A stretch of 64,000 bases of DNA, from the NCBI GenBank assembly GCA_027605045.1, contig JAQFWX010000054.1, positions 1 to 64,000 of the forward strand, read 5' to 3'. The position numbers were made by a program, and so were the translations under genes. Positions within the stretch are counted from its first letter, which is position 1. Each line of letters starts with the position of its first letter. The DNA is from Phallus indusiatus. Taxonomy: Eukaryota > Basidiomycota > Agaricomycetes > Phallales > Phallaceae. Shown here one piece after another: positions 26,124 to 38,548 of this stretch. Under the pieces are notes generated by a model. It did no database searches. It was not told where the DNA came from and saw nothing but the letters and a program-made list of their open reading frames with translations.

Positions 26124-29089
26124 TTAAGACGCCTGAAAAACTTTAACCAAAATATCCTGCATCCGACCATCTCTAATAGCTTCATAAATGAGTGAGATGT
26201 TCTGGCCCACATTGGGAAGAAGATCGGGAGATTCGAATTGTTCAAGATTAACAAGACCGTGCATCGGAATATTCAAATCTAAACGGATAAATTCATATAC
26301 CGGTCGTGTTCGGCCTAACAAATGAGCGGCAGGTGCACGTTTATTGAATGTATGTGCTGCCCCATTCACCATGTCGGTATTAGAAGCATCGAATTGACCA
26401 GACAGATATGATTTTCGAAGGTCATTAAGTATGGTTGTACCACGAGTAGCAAATGATTGACGAAGGGCGGCAATTGTTTCGGTTGTAACTGATGTTAATG
26501 TTTGCGTGCTAGATAGCCTTCGAAAAGCGGACCCAGTATGGCTGCCGCAGCAGCTTCGAGCCTTTGTGACGCGTCCATGGTGGTTGTTGAGTCAAGAGAA
26601 GCATATACTTTGGGAAGAATCTTGGCAGTTAGGAACAATACAGATTCGGCCGAAATCTCCAGCGAGGAATCACAGAAGACATGTTGACGAAGTTCGTCCT
26701 TGAGCAGATTGGCGATAGCTATTTTGAATTCTCTCTGAAGCGCACGAATATCCAAGGCTTGACATAAGACATAGAGATAAGATGCGAACAACTGAAAATT
26801 CCGGTAAATGATCGCAGGATGACAAACACGAGAAAAGAAAATAACAAACCGTATTCAAAACTTCTAAGGCGTTTAACGTCGCTCGACCGGAAATTAAAGC
26901 TAGAGAACTGGGTTCGAAAAGAATACATGTCAAAACGTACGCCAGTGATGATTATTTTCTTAAACCAGAAAAGAAACGCACTTAACAGACTGATTGTGCA
27001 TCTCGGCGCTCTGGACATTCGTAGCAACATTTCCAGCGAGCCATCCTAATTCGCTGACGTAAGAAGCCATTGCAATGTCAACACCCTTGGCGTGATAATT
27101 CAGGCTGGGGTCAGTAGCAGCGACACTTGGTGCAAGTCCATTATTAAATGCAGGATTCAGGAGTTCCGTTGCTTGCGAGAAGAGCAGCTTTCCTAATAAA
27201 AAGATAGCGAGCCTAGTTTTCTCAAAGGACGTCGTTAGTGACAAAGCCTGGAAATTGCCACCATGATGAACTTGTCGCTTCTTAGCATCGAATATGGGAT
27301 TATCCGTGGCTATTTGAAAAAAAAATCTCATAAGTTCTGTGATTATTCATCGTGGAATAAACCGTACTTGAATTAATTTCAATTTCGACTGTCTTCACGG
27401 TACTCAAGACGTCTTCAATGAGGGGACCTAGCCATTGAGGCGCAGTTCTTATTGAATATCGATCTTGTCTCAGTTCTCCTTGATCAACATTGATGGTTAC
27501 TTCATCTGCATGCGCTTGGGCCGGAACTGCGAAGGAAGAGGACTGAAGAAGATCAAACAGTACATCTGCGGCTTCGAGCTATACAGCAATCGGTTAGTTT
27601 GAAAAAAAATATCAAACTGACAACAGAATTAGCTCACTTGGCCGGGATGTGGCCGAACTTCGGCAATAAATGAAGCGAAGTTCGCTTGAGTTCCTAAGAG
27701 CGCTTCTGTCCCTAAGGCTGTACAAACCTAAACAAAAAGGCAAATTGTTATCTGGTGGAATTATTCCTATCGGAGAGATGTACATACTTGAGCAAGAACG
27801 ACAGCTCCGACACTTTCGTAGGCGATAAGGGATCCCAAGCTTGCGGAAAAACTGGTGCCATTTATCATCCCGAGGTGTTCCTTATCTTTCTGTTGACATG
27901 AACAAAATGAGCCCATATCAAATTTAACTTAACCATCAAAAAGAATGTGCGGTAGCACGCGTACCAAGGTGAAAGGTTTCAGGCCATGTAACGGGAGAGC
28001 CTCCGAAGCGGGAAGAATGTCGACCGGTTTTCCGGGCTTCGAAGAAGGACGCTGTACGAAGATATTCGGAAACCCCATCAGAGTACCGGCAATGTAGGAT
28101 AATGGAGAAAGATCTGTAAAAGGGCGTTGAAAGAATGGGGATCAGATGAATAACCCTGTGTGTTAGCGCATACGTACCCCCTGAAGCACTAATGCTCGCT
28201 CGAAGAGGAACGATCTTTGTAAAAGGTTAGTCGATAAGGTAGAAGTAAGGGGAAAAATAAAATTAGGAAGCATTGGCATACCGGGGTGACATTTTCATTC
28301 AATAGATCTGCCATGGAAGTAATTAAATGCCATCTAATCGCGGAATGCCCCCTTATGAGTGAATTGGCACGGACAAGAATGGCACCGCGGACCCAAGAGG
28401 AGGGCATGCTGGTTGACATTTGTGTTTGAAGCAAACGAGGGCCATCATTGTAATTGTCCTCTTCTTTCATACCATTTGTTAATGTGGAAGGAAGGACACC
28501 GATATGCTGATGTTGTATCAACGCTAGACCAAGGGTGTCGTGCTTGTCAGACCGAGTGTCAGCTATGAGAAAGAAGATATCGAGTTCAAGACTAGGTAAA
28601 GGCGTCGAAGAAAGGCAGGAATGACTGACCACTGCCTCCGAAGCCCGTGCTGATACCGTAGATACTTTTTCCTGCAGCTATCTTTTCTAACAAGAAGCGT
28701 CGACATATTCAACACTTTCTTGAAGACATGGGTCCTGAGGGAGGGTGACATGGGGTGAATAGCGAGCAGCGACAAAAACAGCAGGAATTGTCAAATTGTG
28801 GCCGTCGACAAGGATAGCTTTACCAGATCTGACGAGAGAGAGCAGTGAGATATATAATTGGCACGCAACGCGCACAGGCTCGGAAGAAAATGGTCTCATT
28901 ACCTGTATTGCGTTGCCTGAGCATGGAAGTGAAGAAATGTGTCGAGCAAAGGAGTATTTTTGGCGATTCCGACGGAAGACCACTGAAGGTGACCTGCAGT
29001 GTTGGATGTTGCATGGGAGTCGAGCTTGCTAGCGGACACAACGGGTGAGGGTGGTGAAAGAAGTCTGGTAGATCGTTCAAGATAGTCAT
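26124..29089 (-). CDS. PAL: Phenylalanine/aromatic amino-acid ammonia-lyase
   Basis: This gene has many short introns and encodes about 720 residues. It removes ammonia from L-phenylalanine (and often L-tyrosine) to give trans-cinnamate or coumarate. The MIO cofactor triad Ala-Ser-Gly is present in [15 protein letters not shown] (near 28160). Other family marks are [62 protein letters not shown] and [13 protein letters not shown]. The start is ATG at 29089; a 44-nt intron then switches frame to [20 protein letters not shown] shielding-loop Tyr is seen in YGISTGFG. Residues after the MIO that choose Phe over Tyr or His cannot be judged from family memory alone, so specificity is inferred. The upstream neighbour is divergent and 585 bp away. 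Confidence 0.93.
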
Positions 29090-29674
29090 GGTCAAAGGAC
29101 AAGAAACAAGTGGGGGACAAGGAGCAAGAAAAAAAACTGAATTTGAATTTAAATGGCAGGGGATACAGTAGAGAGACTCTGACCAGTCTAAATCTGTTGT
29201 ACCGGTGAGCCTATTAGTGATCTGGGTTGTAAAATGGCGCCTTTCTGAAACCGGTCAATCAGAAGATAACATATATTACGACAGAGAGATGACTTGTATA
29301 TATTATAGAATGTATATGTATAATTTGAATATGCAGCGTTGCGCGCGCAATCACTGGTGAAGCTTCAAGAAACGGTGTACCGGCGCTAACGGCGCTGCAA
29401 ATGCCATGTGCGGGGAGCTGGGAGGGGAAGATCCGAGACAACGACCCAGAATGTGCTGTGTCTCGTGTCAAATTGAGTACAGACGACGGCGAAGATCCGA
29501 TAGGTACAAGATACCGCACAATCAGATTAGATGATATATAGTTATCCTCGGTGTTGACGCCGCTGTCTCGGTGTTCCTTTTGGAAGATCCATGGACGCGT
29601 TCGTTACATAAGCAAAAGCAACAACAACACGCCCACAGGCACCCCTACTGTCCACTCAATCCTCAGATTACTTG
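29090..29674. promoter_or_regulatory. Intergenic, divergent promoter region of PAL and coiled-coil gene
   Basis: No gene is supported. TATA-like sequence (ATATATTATAG) lies at 29297-29307. Overlapping short frames on both strands at 29551-29860 are shadows of the following gene. Confidence 0.45.
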
Positions 29675-31359
29675 ATGTCTTTCTTCCAGCACGCCGTGCG
29701 CCGCTTTCCAGACTCGTACACAGCTCAAATTGTGGCTCTTGACGCGTATTCCTCCAATCTCCGTGCACGGCTGGTATCCACTCTTGACGCAATCGACGCC
29801 CTCCAATTGAGTCACAAGCAGGAACTGGAAGATCTCCAACGCCGCATGCACACTCTTCATTCCAAATATCGCATGCTCAAAGAGCGGGTCAAGTCAGCTG
29901 AAACTGAAAGGGACGAGCTTCGAGAAGGCGTGGAGTTACTTATTCAGAAAGGTAGCCGTATTATCTAAGAATCTCTCTAAAATCAAGATTCTTACAATCC
30001 GCGATTTTGAACGTCCGAAAACCCTCTTTTTCCCTAATCTTTCAACTGTTTTTTTAGTCGAGATAGCTCATGATTATCGTGATTTACCTCACGCAACTAT
30101 ACACATGACAGCTCCGCTAGGTTTTTATGTTTCCTCTTAATGCATGACCCTCCGTGCCATACTCAGGTTTTGTGCTCCCCAAAAGATCCAATTCAGTCTG
30201 ATCTGTGCCAAGGTCTCTCACACCTTCCCAAAAACGAAACTTATCTGCTCTCTATGCTCGTTAATCAACTGGCGTTTCATAAGAACAATCATAAACAGCT
30301 TAAGCGTTCCTCAGATATTAAGGTGGGTCCTCTTGGATTTTAAATTAATCCGGCTTACCCTTTTTCAATTTTCTTCCCTTTCATGACCCTTCTTCGGGTG
30401 CTTAGATTTCAATGCTCGAAGCCCAATTGGCACGAAGGGACTTTGAAATACAAAGTTATCGTCCATGCATCTGCGTTTCTAGTCACGCACACGGATCTCA
30501 ACCGAAAGGCGTCCCAGCCCAATCTGGCGCTCACGCTACGTCAGATAACAATGTGGTTCCCCCAAAATATCCCTTCACAAAGGATGAAAATATACCACCC
30601 TTAGATCCGAGTTCCCAGCTCGAAGAAACAGCTCATCGTCAACGATTGCTCCAGACAGAGGTGGCCTTACTGCATGAAAAAGTAACTTCACCACACAATC
30701 TTCCCCCTTTCCCTTTCTTGTTCAAAAAGCTCAATGGCACCACTAGCTTGATAATGAAAAGAGGCTCTTGTATGAAACTTTTCCTACAGAGGAGCATGTC
30801 AGAACTATAGCCCCCGAAATGACTGTGCCTCCAAATCATTCGTTGAATATTGACGCGAATGATTTTCAAGCAGAGCACCACAGGGTCGCTAACTTTGTGC
30901 CTCCCGAAAATGACAAGAACGATGAACAGCTGAGACAATGCCTGCTCCTAGAGGAAGAGTGTATTAGGTGAGATTACCCGAAACAATAAAAGCTTCCTTC
31001 TCTTGAATGTACAGCTAGACTTCGCAAGTCTGAACAAGAGCTACGTCAAAAGCTATTACTTGCCTCTGCAACAGAGCAGGTTTTAAGAGATTCGATGACC
31101 GACCTCCAGGAGCAACTGCGAAATGTAAGTTTGCTAGCAAAATTCATTTTATTTTTACATTGAAGCTCAAACAGGTCAATGGATGCGGTCAACGAAAGAT
31201 GAGATCTCAAATACACCAGCCATGACACGTATGAATCACGTTCAGGCCGAATTGGAAGAAGCTCGGGCAGAAGCCGATAGAAGACAGCTTGCTATTGACG
31301 AGCTTCACCATCAAATTGCTCAACTGCAGATCAATAGAACCGCCAGAGACACAGGTTGA
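29675..31359 (+). CDS. Unrecognised coiled-coil protein
   Basis: I do not recognise this gene. It begins MSFFQHAVRRFPDSYTAQIV and goes at once into a long heptad region (ALQLSHKQELEDLQRRMHT, ERVKSAETERDELREGVELL). Later exons give a Ser/Pro-rich linker (KYPFTKDENIPPLDPSSQ), then further coiled coil (ECIRLRKSEQELRQKLLL, QAELEEARAEADRR). Splicing is intricate. One intron is only 38 nt (GTTTCC donor). Another uses the acceptor TACAGCTAG rather than the nearer CAG, which would give a stop. Near 31126-31246 the frame is kept either by one 121-nt intron or by a 9-nt exon (LKQ) between two introns. The 3' end is uncertain: the frame stops at 31359, but a further splice could extend it to about 31490. 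Long coiled coils suggest a structural or scaffold role, without more detail. Confidence 0.5.
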
Positions 31360-32159
31360 ATCCGCCTACGATTACTCTGTTAACAAGACTATTCTTTTGG
31401 CCAAGGGTTCAGGACTTTTCCTGACCACACTAACGAGGTTCAGGTTTCGCGACGAAGACGCACTTTCCGAGCGCGGTCATATTCAAGGTGAATATAACGA
31501 TAGTGCCGTAAAGAGAACTTAAAGGTGGCTGAACAACCACACCTAACTCGAAATAACAACGTAATCTGTCGTTACCTAAACCCAGAGTACTACTATAGCT
31601 AATAACGTACAGATGTTTGTACATGATGTCATAGGAGAGATGGCATGAAAAAAAAATGAGATAATTGATACTATAGGGTAATTGTTTCGTGCTGTGAAGT
31701 GCATCCGGTCATCGAGGAGAGTTAATAAAGAATCGAGAGATCAAAAAGGGTGTGGTATGATGGAGAGAGATAAAGCAAAAACGATTGAATGTGGGATATA
31801 TATATATAAAAGAAACGGAAAGCAAGGGAGACATAAAAAACGTTCGTTTCCAGGTCAGACCGGGTGGCGAGGTCCGGGTAGGGTGACAGCTCATTATCAA
31901 AATGGCGGTATCCTAATATCACGCCGACGCTATAGAACACCGTTGTGCCCGAATTACACCAGATGAAAGTAACGCAATACTGTCGTCGGTCCATGGGATT
32001 GGGGAAGTGAGCATGTGGGGATGAGAATGGGGGATGTAGTCGGAGGAAAGAGTGAAAGTAGCTGAAGACAACAGTCAGCCTTTGCGGCCCGGTCATGGGT
32101 CATATACGAACTTACATAGATGAGAATCTTCTAAGTCAGTATCTAGGCGGAAAGCATGA
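31360..32159. other. Convergent intergenic region
   Basis: This stretch lies between the 3' ends of the coiled-coil and G-alpha genes. It may hold a last exon of the former (to about 31490). Frames at 31682-32096 have no recognisable product. Short ATATAT runs occur at 31798-31808. Confidence 0.4.
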
Positions 32160-33609
32160 TTACAGGATGCCTGAGTCCTTTAACGCATTTTGTAGAATTG
32201 TCTCCTTGACGGCCGCAAACACTAATCGAACGTTACTGGTATCCGTACACTGCGTTAAACTGCAGAAGAAAGAGGGATGGAGTAAGAACAAGGATTTTTC
32301 AAGAGAATAGGAATAAGTGATAACATCACATACTGTGGATAAACACTTAATCGTGCTCGATTCTTCTGCATGAACCGCCATAGGATATACTTCGCTGCTT
32401 TGTTTATATCTGGACCCCCTGTGTATTCTTGGAAATATTTCTCAAGAGGTACTCTTGGAATCTTATGTTTGAATACATCGATTTTGTTTAAAAATAGAAT
32501 TATCGACGTCCGTAAGAACCATCGGCTGTTGATGACTGACTCAAATAGGGTTAGCGATTCTATCATACGGTTCTGTAAAAACGAGATACATATCAGAAAA
32601 AGAAGGACGAAGGCTTACACGCGGATCTTGGACTTACCTGACGACCTTCTTCAAGGAGGACTTGATCGTATTCACTTAGAGCCGTGCAGAAAATAATCGA
32701 AGTTACGGATTCAAAGCAGTGAATCCATTTCTTCCGTTCCGACCGTTGACCCCCCACATCAAACATGTGAATGGAAAGCTGAACAGAGAGAGATATTGTG
32801 TTAGATGTAGTCGAAGGTTTCGTCATAGAAACTGCAGCTTTACCTGGCCCATGGCAAATTTGGTTTCGGCGATACCTGAGGTTTTTCTTCGAGCTCTTAA
32901 TACATCGGTTTCTGTAGGAACATACTCTGGTTCCCCTATTCGTAAGACCGCTTCAAAGAAACTAAAGTGTGTTAAACTCGTGAGGTAAAATAGCTATAGC
33001 ATCGGGTCTTACTAGGTTGCTGAGTCCATCAAGTAAAAATCTGAAGTGTGTTCTAAAACTTTCTCATATACAGGGTCTTGACAAAGTTTGTGAATGGCTT
33101 GTGTGATTTCTGGCGAAAGGCGGAATTTAAGGTCGTCCTGTACTTCATATTCCGCAATCAAATCGGCGTGTGCCTTTTGGGAGAAAAATTAGCAAAAGAC
33201 AAGTTGCCGGGTATACGAGAAAGCGTCACATTGTTCTGTTCCTTCTCTGGATTTAGCCCCATTTTGCGCATCTGCCTCACAATAGCTTGAGCGGACTCGA
33301 TGAGATTATCATAAACGACAGAACGGAAAGGAATTAGTTCTTCGGGTTTATAGCCATCCTGGTGAATGATCTTCATTTGCTTGACAATCGTTGACTTTCC
33401 AGATTCACCTGACCCTGATTCCGAAGACAAGAGGAAACCATGAATATAGCCCGTACAGCCTACACAGGACGTACGAAGTACGACCACGCACCTAGAAGCA
33501 AGATTTTGCACTCTTTTTTAGATTTCTTGTGGTCATCGTCAATCTGCTTATCAATTGCGTCCGACCGCTCCTTTTCGGCCCTCGTCGGCGCACTCTGACA
33601 AACACCCAT
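32160..33609 (-). CDS. Heterotrimeric G-protein alpha subunit
   Basis: This is a multi-exon gene of about 353 codons. The N-terminus [20 protein letters not shown] offers Gly2 for myristoylation and Cys4 for palmitoylation. The G1 P-loop is [16 protein letters not shown], split by an intron right after the first Gly. Switch I shows [14 protein letters not shown], with the Arg and Thr used in catalysis and Mg binding. Switch II is [13 protein letters not shown] with the catalytic Gln. G4 is [10 protein letters not shown] and G5 is [10 protein letters not shown], where Cys replaces the usual Ala/Cys variation of the TCAT motif. The protein ends [14 protein letters not shown] with no C-terminal Cys, so it is not a pertussis-toxin type substrate. 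Fungal G-alphas act in pheromone or nutrient sensing through cAMP or MAPK pathways. I cannot tell which of the fungal groups it belongs to. Confidence 0.95.
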
Positions 33610-34435
33610 GAGGAAGGTGAAGCAGCTCTGGAATAAACTGCCGAGAAATGAAAATAATGATTATGCTGAGATGTGAGGTGGTGCGATGAAAACCCTAATA
33701 ATCAAAGAAGATAGGATATGACGAAGCAAGTGTGGTATCGAGCGAAACTGAAGGAAACAGTGGTCCAATTGACAATTGAGGGAAAACGGCACGTCGTGGT
33801 AAAGTGAGTATTAAGGGAATTTTCGAACTCCGACATCATAATTAAATTTTCTTTTGCGATGACCTGCCGTTATACAAGCCAGTCTACAAAACTACTTCAG
33901 AAAAATAAAAAAGCAAGCACTCTAAAAAATTTTTCTTGGTCAACGAGTTTCTTTGTTTTTATGTTTTATCATTGTCCTCTGCTTATTCACTGGCTTGCCT
34001 TGCGCGACGCGGATCTAAATTCAAGTTTTTCACATCGGAGACGGCACTGGATTTGACAGATTTCCTGTCCGTCGCCCAATCAATTCACACCGCCTCGCCT
34101 CTTTCTGGTCGCTATAGACCATTCTATTCATTTCAGACTGGAAGCTTGATAGGGCATCAAATCATGGAGAGTACTAGGCAGCGCGCTAAAGGGCTCCTCA
34201 GGCAGGCAAAACTTGCCTCCTTCCGTTTTTGCGAATTAGCAAGGCGCCTGTCAAAGTTTGCTGTTGTCAAGTAGTTCACGCAGCAGCCATGGATTGTTCT
34301 TCTTGACACAATGCTGTATCAAGTTCCCGTAAGGACGTCGCCAATGGATACGCCAAATTTGGTTTTGGGGGAGTTCGTTGCGGTCTCAATTGTCAGCCCA
34401 GGACACTGTTGATTCCCGAGGACTTACCTCACGAG

Positions 34436-34460
34436 CCACTAACCACTAGTCACTAGTCAT
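34436..34460. repeat. Heptamer tandem repeat CACTAGT, copy A
   Basis: Three units with a 7-nt period (CACTAAC, CACTAGT, CACTAGT) are followed by a partial unit. The same heptamer array occurs at 60958 and, in degenerate form, at 42090. Confidence 0.6.
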
Positions 34461-36249
34461 AGGACATCAGTCCCATGAAGATGTTTATCCGTAAATAATT
34501 CCTTTTATCGATTAGTTACTTTGATCGACATTACAATTTGTAGAGATAGTGCTCACCCAGCCGTCCTTTCGAGATATTGCTCAGAATTGCATCAGCCGAC
34601 TTATATATATATGCTTGCAAAATGGAAGAGCGCATCCGATCAGAAAACCCTTATGTTACCCGGCCTTGCATCTACGGACATTACGTTTTTCCTCGCATTT
34701 TAGTCAACTCCGAGGAAGAATCTAGACTTCAAGTTCCTGCTATAGAATGATCACAACTGTGTCCTCTTTAGTAGGTTATCATCACACAACGAAAAAAAGG
34801 GATCAAGACAGCTCTACGTTAGACGGAAAGGGCGACGTTAACTTCTACGACCGAGTACAGGAACAATTCGACTCGCTCTGACATCCGGAGACAGCTTCCT
34901 ATCCACTTACTGTGGATCACTTGCTTTTGATCTCACCGACCAGTAACAACCAATCGTTGTTTTACCTTTGCGGTCTAATCATTTCTAGTATGTACTACTT
35001 AACAAAGTTATCTCTCGTCAGGCACCCGGTTTTACAAAAACGATTTAATACCCCGCGCCGGCGATTTCTTTAAAGTTGAAGCTTGACAAAAGGAAAGGCA
35101 CTTCTGCATAAACTTTACCCCCTGTTAAGGTACGATTCTACTCAATGTATAAGACTTACCTAGAGTTTCGAATGGATCTGGCTCCTCAAGAAATGATCTC
35201 AGCTCAAATAGGCAAAGAAAAAAGAAAGAAAGAAAGAAAGATATTTTACACCATTCCACAACGGCATTCCAAAGATTGTCTGACAGTGGCTTTAATGGAC
35301 GTTCAGACCCTAAAAGGTTCATTACAAAGATTTCCACGTCCTCCTGCGTATACAAGAAGCTTCTTCGACAATTCAAATATTAGTATATGAACGTTTGCCG
35401 AATGGAAAAAAAAATGAAAATCGGTACCGAATCCAGATAAATATGTCATGGGCACAATCCCTTTCTCAAGTTTCAACTTGCCGCTCCGAATAGCACTGCT
35501 TCTTCTTATCCGACTTCTATCCAATCATATGTCAACCTTTGAAAAGGCGATCACAAGTTCACAGTCATGTTGGTCTTAAAAGACGGCACACGGTTGATAG
35601 ATCTTTTTTGTACCGTTTCCCCTTATTGCGAAGGACCACCCCAGGGGATAAATGATGCATTTGTTATACTATTGGCAACGTCCATATCACGCCCCAGATC
35701 AGTTATTCCGGGTGTGCGTGTGCCGTTCGGATTAATTGACCTTCACCGACCTTTATTTAAAAATGTATGTAGATCCCTTTGATTTTAATAGGCTGATTAA
35801 AAAGTATACGCATACAAAAAGCAACAATTAATATACACAATGTTAACCCCCTCTTTTGATATAGACAATAAGGTAACGCTGCTTATTTGAACCTTACGGA
35901 CAAGTCCCATCGCCGAGACAGTTGCGTACTAATAATTCAATTCGAACCCCCTGTTCGCCAAAGCACTCTCATTTTTTCACGCGTTGCTCACCGTAACTTC
36001 GGTCGTTCTTCTTGATTCTAAAAGTGATGTCACCGGACCGCTACAAGATAACGGTCCGTTTTTGCTCATAGCGTAAAAATAATTTGATGTTTATGATATA
36101 ATGCAGTAAGGAAATCCCCTTTAGCCCACTTATACGTGATATACATTGAAAAAAAAAAACCGCAAGTAAAGACGAAGGCGAAATAAAAAGAAAAAAGATA
36201 ATAAAGAAATTCAAAAAAGAAATCATACCAGAAAAAAAACCCATGCGAC

Positions 36250-36289
36250 AAGAAAGAAAGAAAGAAAGAAAAGAAAGAAAAATAGAAAG
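36250..36289. repeat. (GAAA)n simple repeat
   Basis: A run of GAAA tetramers with one length change lies just downstream of the bZIP stop codon, probably in its 3'UTR. Confidence 0.85.
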
Positions 36290-36411
36290 GAGATGTTGAC
36301 AATATACATGACGGGATGTGTAGATGGAGACGTGTAGATAAAAAGACAACAAGCCATAATGGAATATGAAGATGCGCAATGGAGAGATGAGATATCATTT
36401 ATTAATGAACT

Positions 36412-38548
36412 TTAGCAAACTTCGACTTCCCACTCTCCACCTTCGGCACCGGCAACAGGGCCGCTTTTGAGAGCAATGCGTACTCGTCGGCGACTGCTAG
36501 TACTGCTGCTACTGGAAGCAGAAACATCTGAAGCGAATATTGCGAGATCGACATTGGCGCCAGGAGCAGCACCAGCCGATGGTGAATCCCACATGAGACC
36601 TTGTGCAGCATGGTCAGGTGCACTAAAATCGAGATCCCATCCATCGGAGGGGGACGAATGAACAAATGAAGGACTGTCTAAAGTCGGGGATATTGGACTA
36701 GAACCGGTCATTGGGCATATTCTCCCGCTAGTGGCGGAACCAGAACCCGACGAACTCGAGATTGGTACCGGAGCCGATGATGACGACGACGACGACGATG
36801 AGGGCGGTGAAGATGGTCTTTCAATACGAACGCGGATCTTCCCTTCATTTGGAGAAGCCATAAAGCTGACATCAAATTCCGCTTCGGACCCGGCTTCAAA
36901 ATCTGGGGGAATTGGGGGTAACAGCGACAGATCTGGGCCTCCGCCGTTCATAAAGTTTTGTTGTAGAAGATCATTCTGACTGTTCAGGAAAGATAATGGC
37001 AAATTAACCTTACGCCGGGAGCCGGAGGCGTCATCGTCAATGTCCATTCCAGGCCAGTCCAATAGCGATTCAGCTCCATGAGGTTGATGATTGACCGATC
37101 CGGGACCAGGGGTAAAACTGAATCGGCTAGCAGCATGTGGCATGATAGGAGCTGGAAGTGAAAGAAGACTTGGGAGAGCACAAAGGAGAACTACTCCAAA
37201 TAAACTGGCACTGGTGCGTCTTGGAATAAGTTCTGGTGGGGCCGTCTCGCGTTTGATTTGAATGGCCCCCCTTGCTGGAGAACCGACCTCGGAGCCCGAC
37301 TCGGAAGAAGGGCAAGGGGAAGAAGAAGTCGCATTTGAACGCAATCGTTCCAATTCTTTCTCTAGCTCGGCCGCTCGGGCTCTGGACTCTGCAAGGAGAC
37401 CACGAAGATTATCTGAGTCGGACGGCTCGGCTGAATTAATTTTAGGGTGTTTGCTGGATGGTTGAACTGGAGAGGGAGAGCGGGAAGATGACGATGAGGA
37501 GTATTGCTGTGTCATTGATAGAAGACGAGCGTTTTCTTGCTCCAATTGAGCTACGCGTCTAGAAGCGAATTGATAGAGAGGGTAAGGTTAGGTCAGGGGT
37601 TTGTATGAAGGGGGGAGAGAGGTGAACTGACAATTCCATGCATTCAAATTCTTCACGCTTGCGCTGACGGCTAAGAAAGGCGGCGGCACGGTTTTTCACC
37701 AAACGAGCTTCACGCTTGGAAAGACCGGTGACATCCGGGGGAACAAAGTCTTTCGTGGAGACGGTTGCGCGCGGGGGGCGCTTTTTGGGAGATTGTTGAG
37801 ATTGGGAAATGGGTGAGGAGGAAGAGTTGGAGGCTGTAGTAGAAGGAGGAATGACAATTTGACCAACTGATTCGGTAAACATATGGGAGGAGCGAGAACC
37901 ACTGCACTGATCATCTATAGTTGATGAGGAAGATGATGTCAAGGGTAGGAGGAGGGGGGAAATAGGAGATGGAGAAGCTGCAACCTGAGAAGAAGAAGCA
38001 GCGACATTTGTAGGAGTATTAGCAGCGGGTGAGAAAAGCTGAGCAGTTGGGATACACGGTTGGTGCTGGTGCTGGAAGGAGAGGGCTGAGGAGATGTCAT
38101 GGATCGAATGAAGTTGTGCTTTGAAGGCCGAACCATGGAGAGACATATTCAAAGCATCTGAGATAGGTGTTGGGTTGTTGTTTGGCAGGCGATAGTAGTC
38201 GAAAGCATCTCGAAGTAGAGCAGACGAGCCGTGAAAGGCAGAGAATGGGTTCTGAATCGAATTGAAGGATTCAAAGGGCTGATCATGATTATGGTGATGA
38301 TGTTTGGGATCTGGAGAAGTCGGGGAGTCGATGAGCGGGAAAGATATCAAATGAGACATGGGGAGCTCGTCGAACGGGGTTAACTCTCTGCCTGAGACTG
38401 AGACTGGGGTTGGGGTAGAGGTTGGACTCGAGTTCGGGCTTGATGGGCTCGGGGAATGGACTGGAGTAGCAACAGAAGGGATTGGAGCTGGAGGGAGGGG
38501 ACCGAGCGAGAGAGCAGACGGGGAGGAGGAGGAGGATCTGATTCGCAT
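36412..38548 (-). CDS. bZIP transcription factor with hydrophobic segment
   Basis: Two exons (38548..37632, 37558..36412) give about 687 residues. Residues 1-270 are Ser/Pro/Thr/His-rich and disordered. The basic region lies at about 276-303 (REARLVKNRAAAFLSRQRKR), with the N-x2-A-A-x2-S-R signature that contacts DNA. The intron falls just after it, and the zipper follows (ELRVAQLEQENARLL). A second Leu/Glu-rich helix sits at about 358-380. At about 424-443 a run SLFGVVLLCALPSLLSLP is long and hydrophobic enough for one membrane span, with Arg-Arg on its N-side. The rest is acidic and Ser-rich and ends GGEWEVEVC. The order bZIP then single span resembles ATF6/CREB3 stress factors held in the ER, but the segment could instead be a buried helix. 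Target genes and stimulus are unknown. Confidence 0.85.

Larger units (their letters stand above)
33610..36411. other. Gene-poor region
   Basis: No gene is supported over 2.8 kb. Frames such as 33936-34274 and 35125-35376 have no recognisable motif and no splice-supported extension. The region holds a heptamer repeat near 34436-34460 and a (GAAA)n tract at 36250-36289. Much of it may be long promoter for the G-alpha gene on its left and 3' region for the bZIP gene on its right. Confidence 0.45.

Noticed and set aside
31722..32096. 124-residue minus-strand frame near the G-alpha 3' end
   Set aside because: Phe/Tyr/Ser-rich low-complexity translation without motif; it lies in a 3' region.
35930..36020. 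GGTTCGAAT-like B-box suggestive of a tRNA on the minus strand
   Set aside because: No matching A-box, acceptor stem or anticodon arm could be folded by eye.
36041..36398. Phe/Ser-rich minus-strand frames downstream of the bZIP gene
   Set aside because: They arise from translation of GAAA/A-rich repeats.
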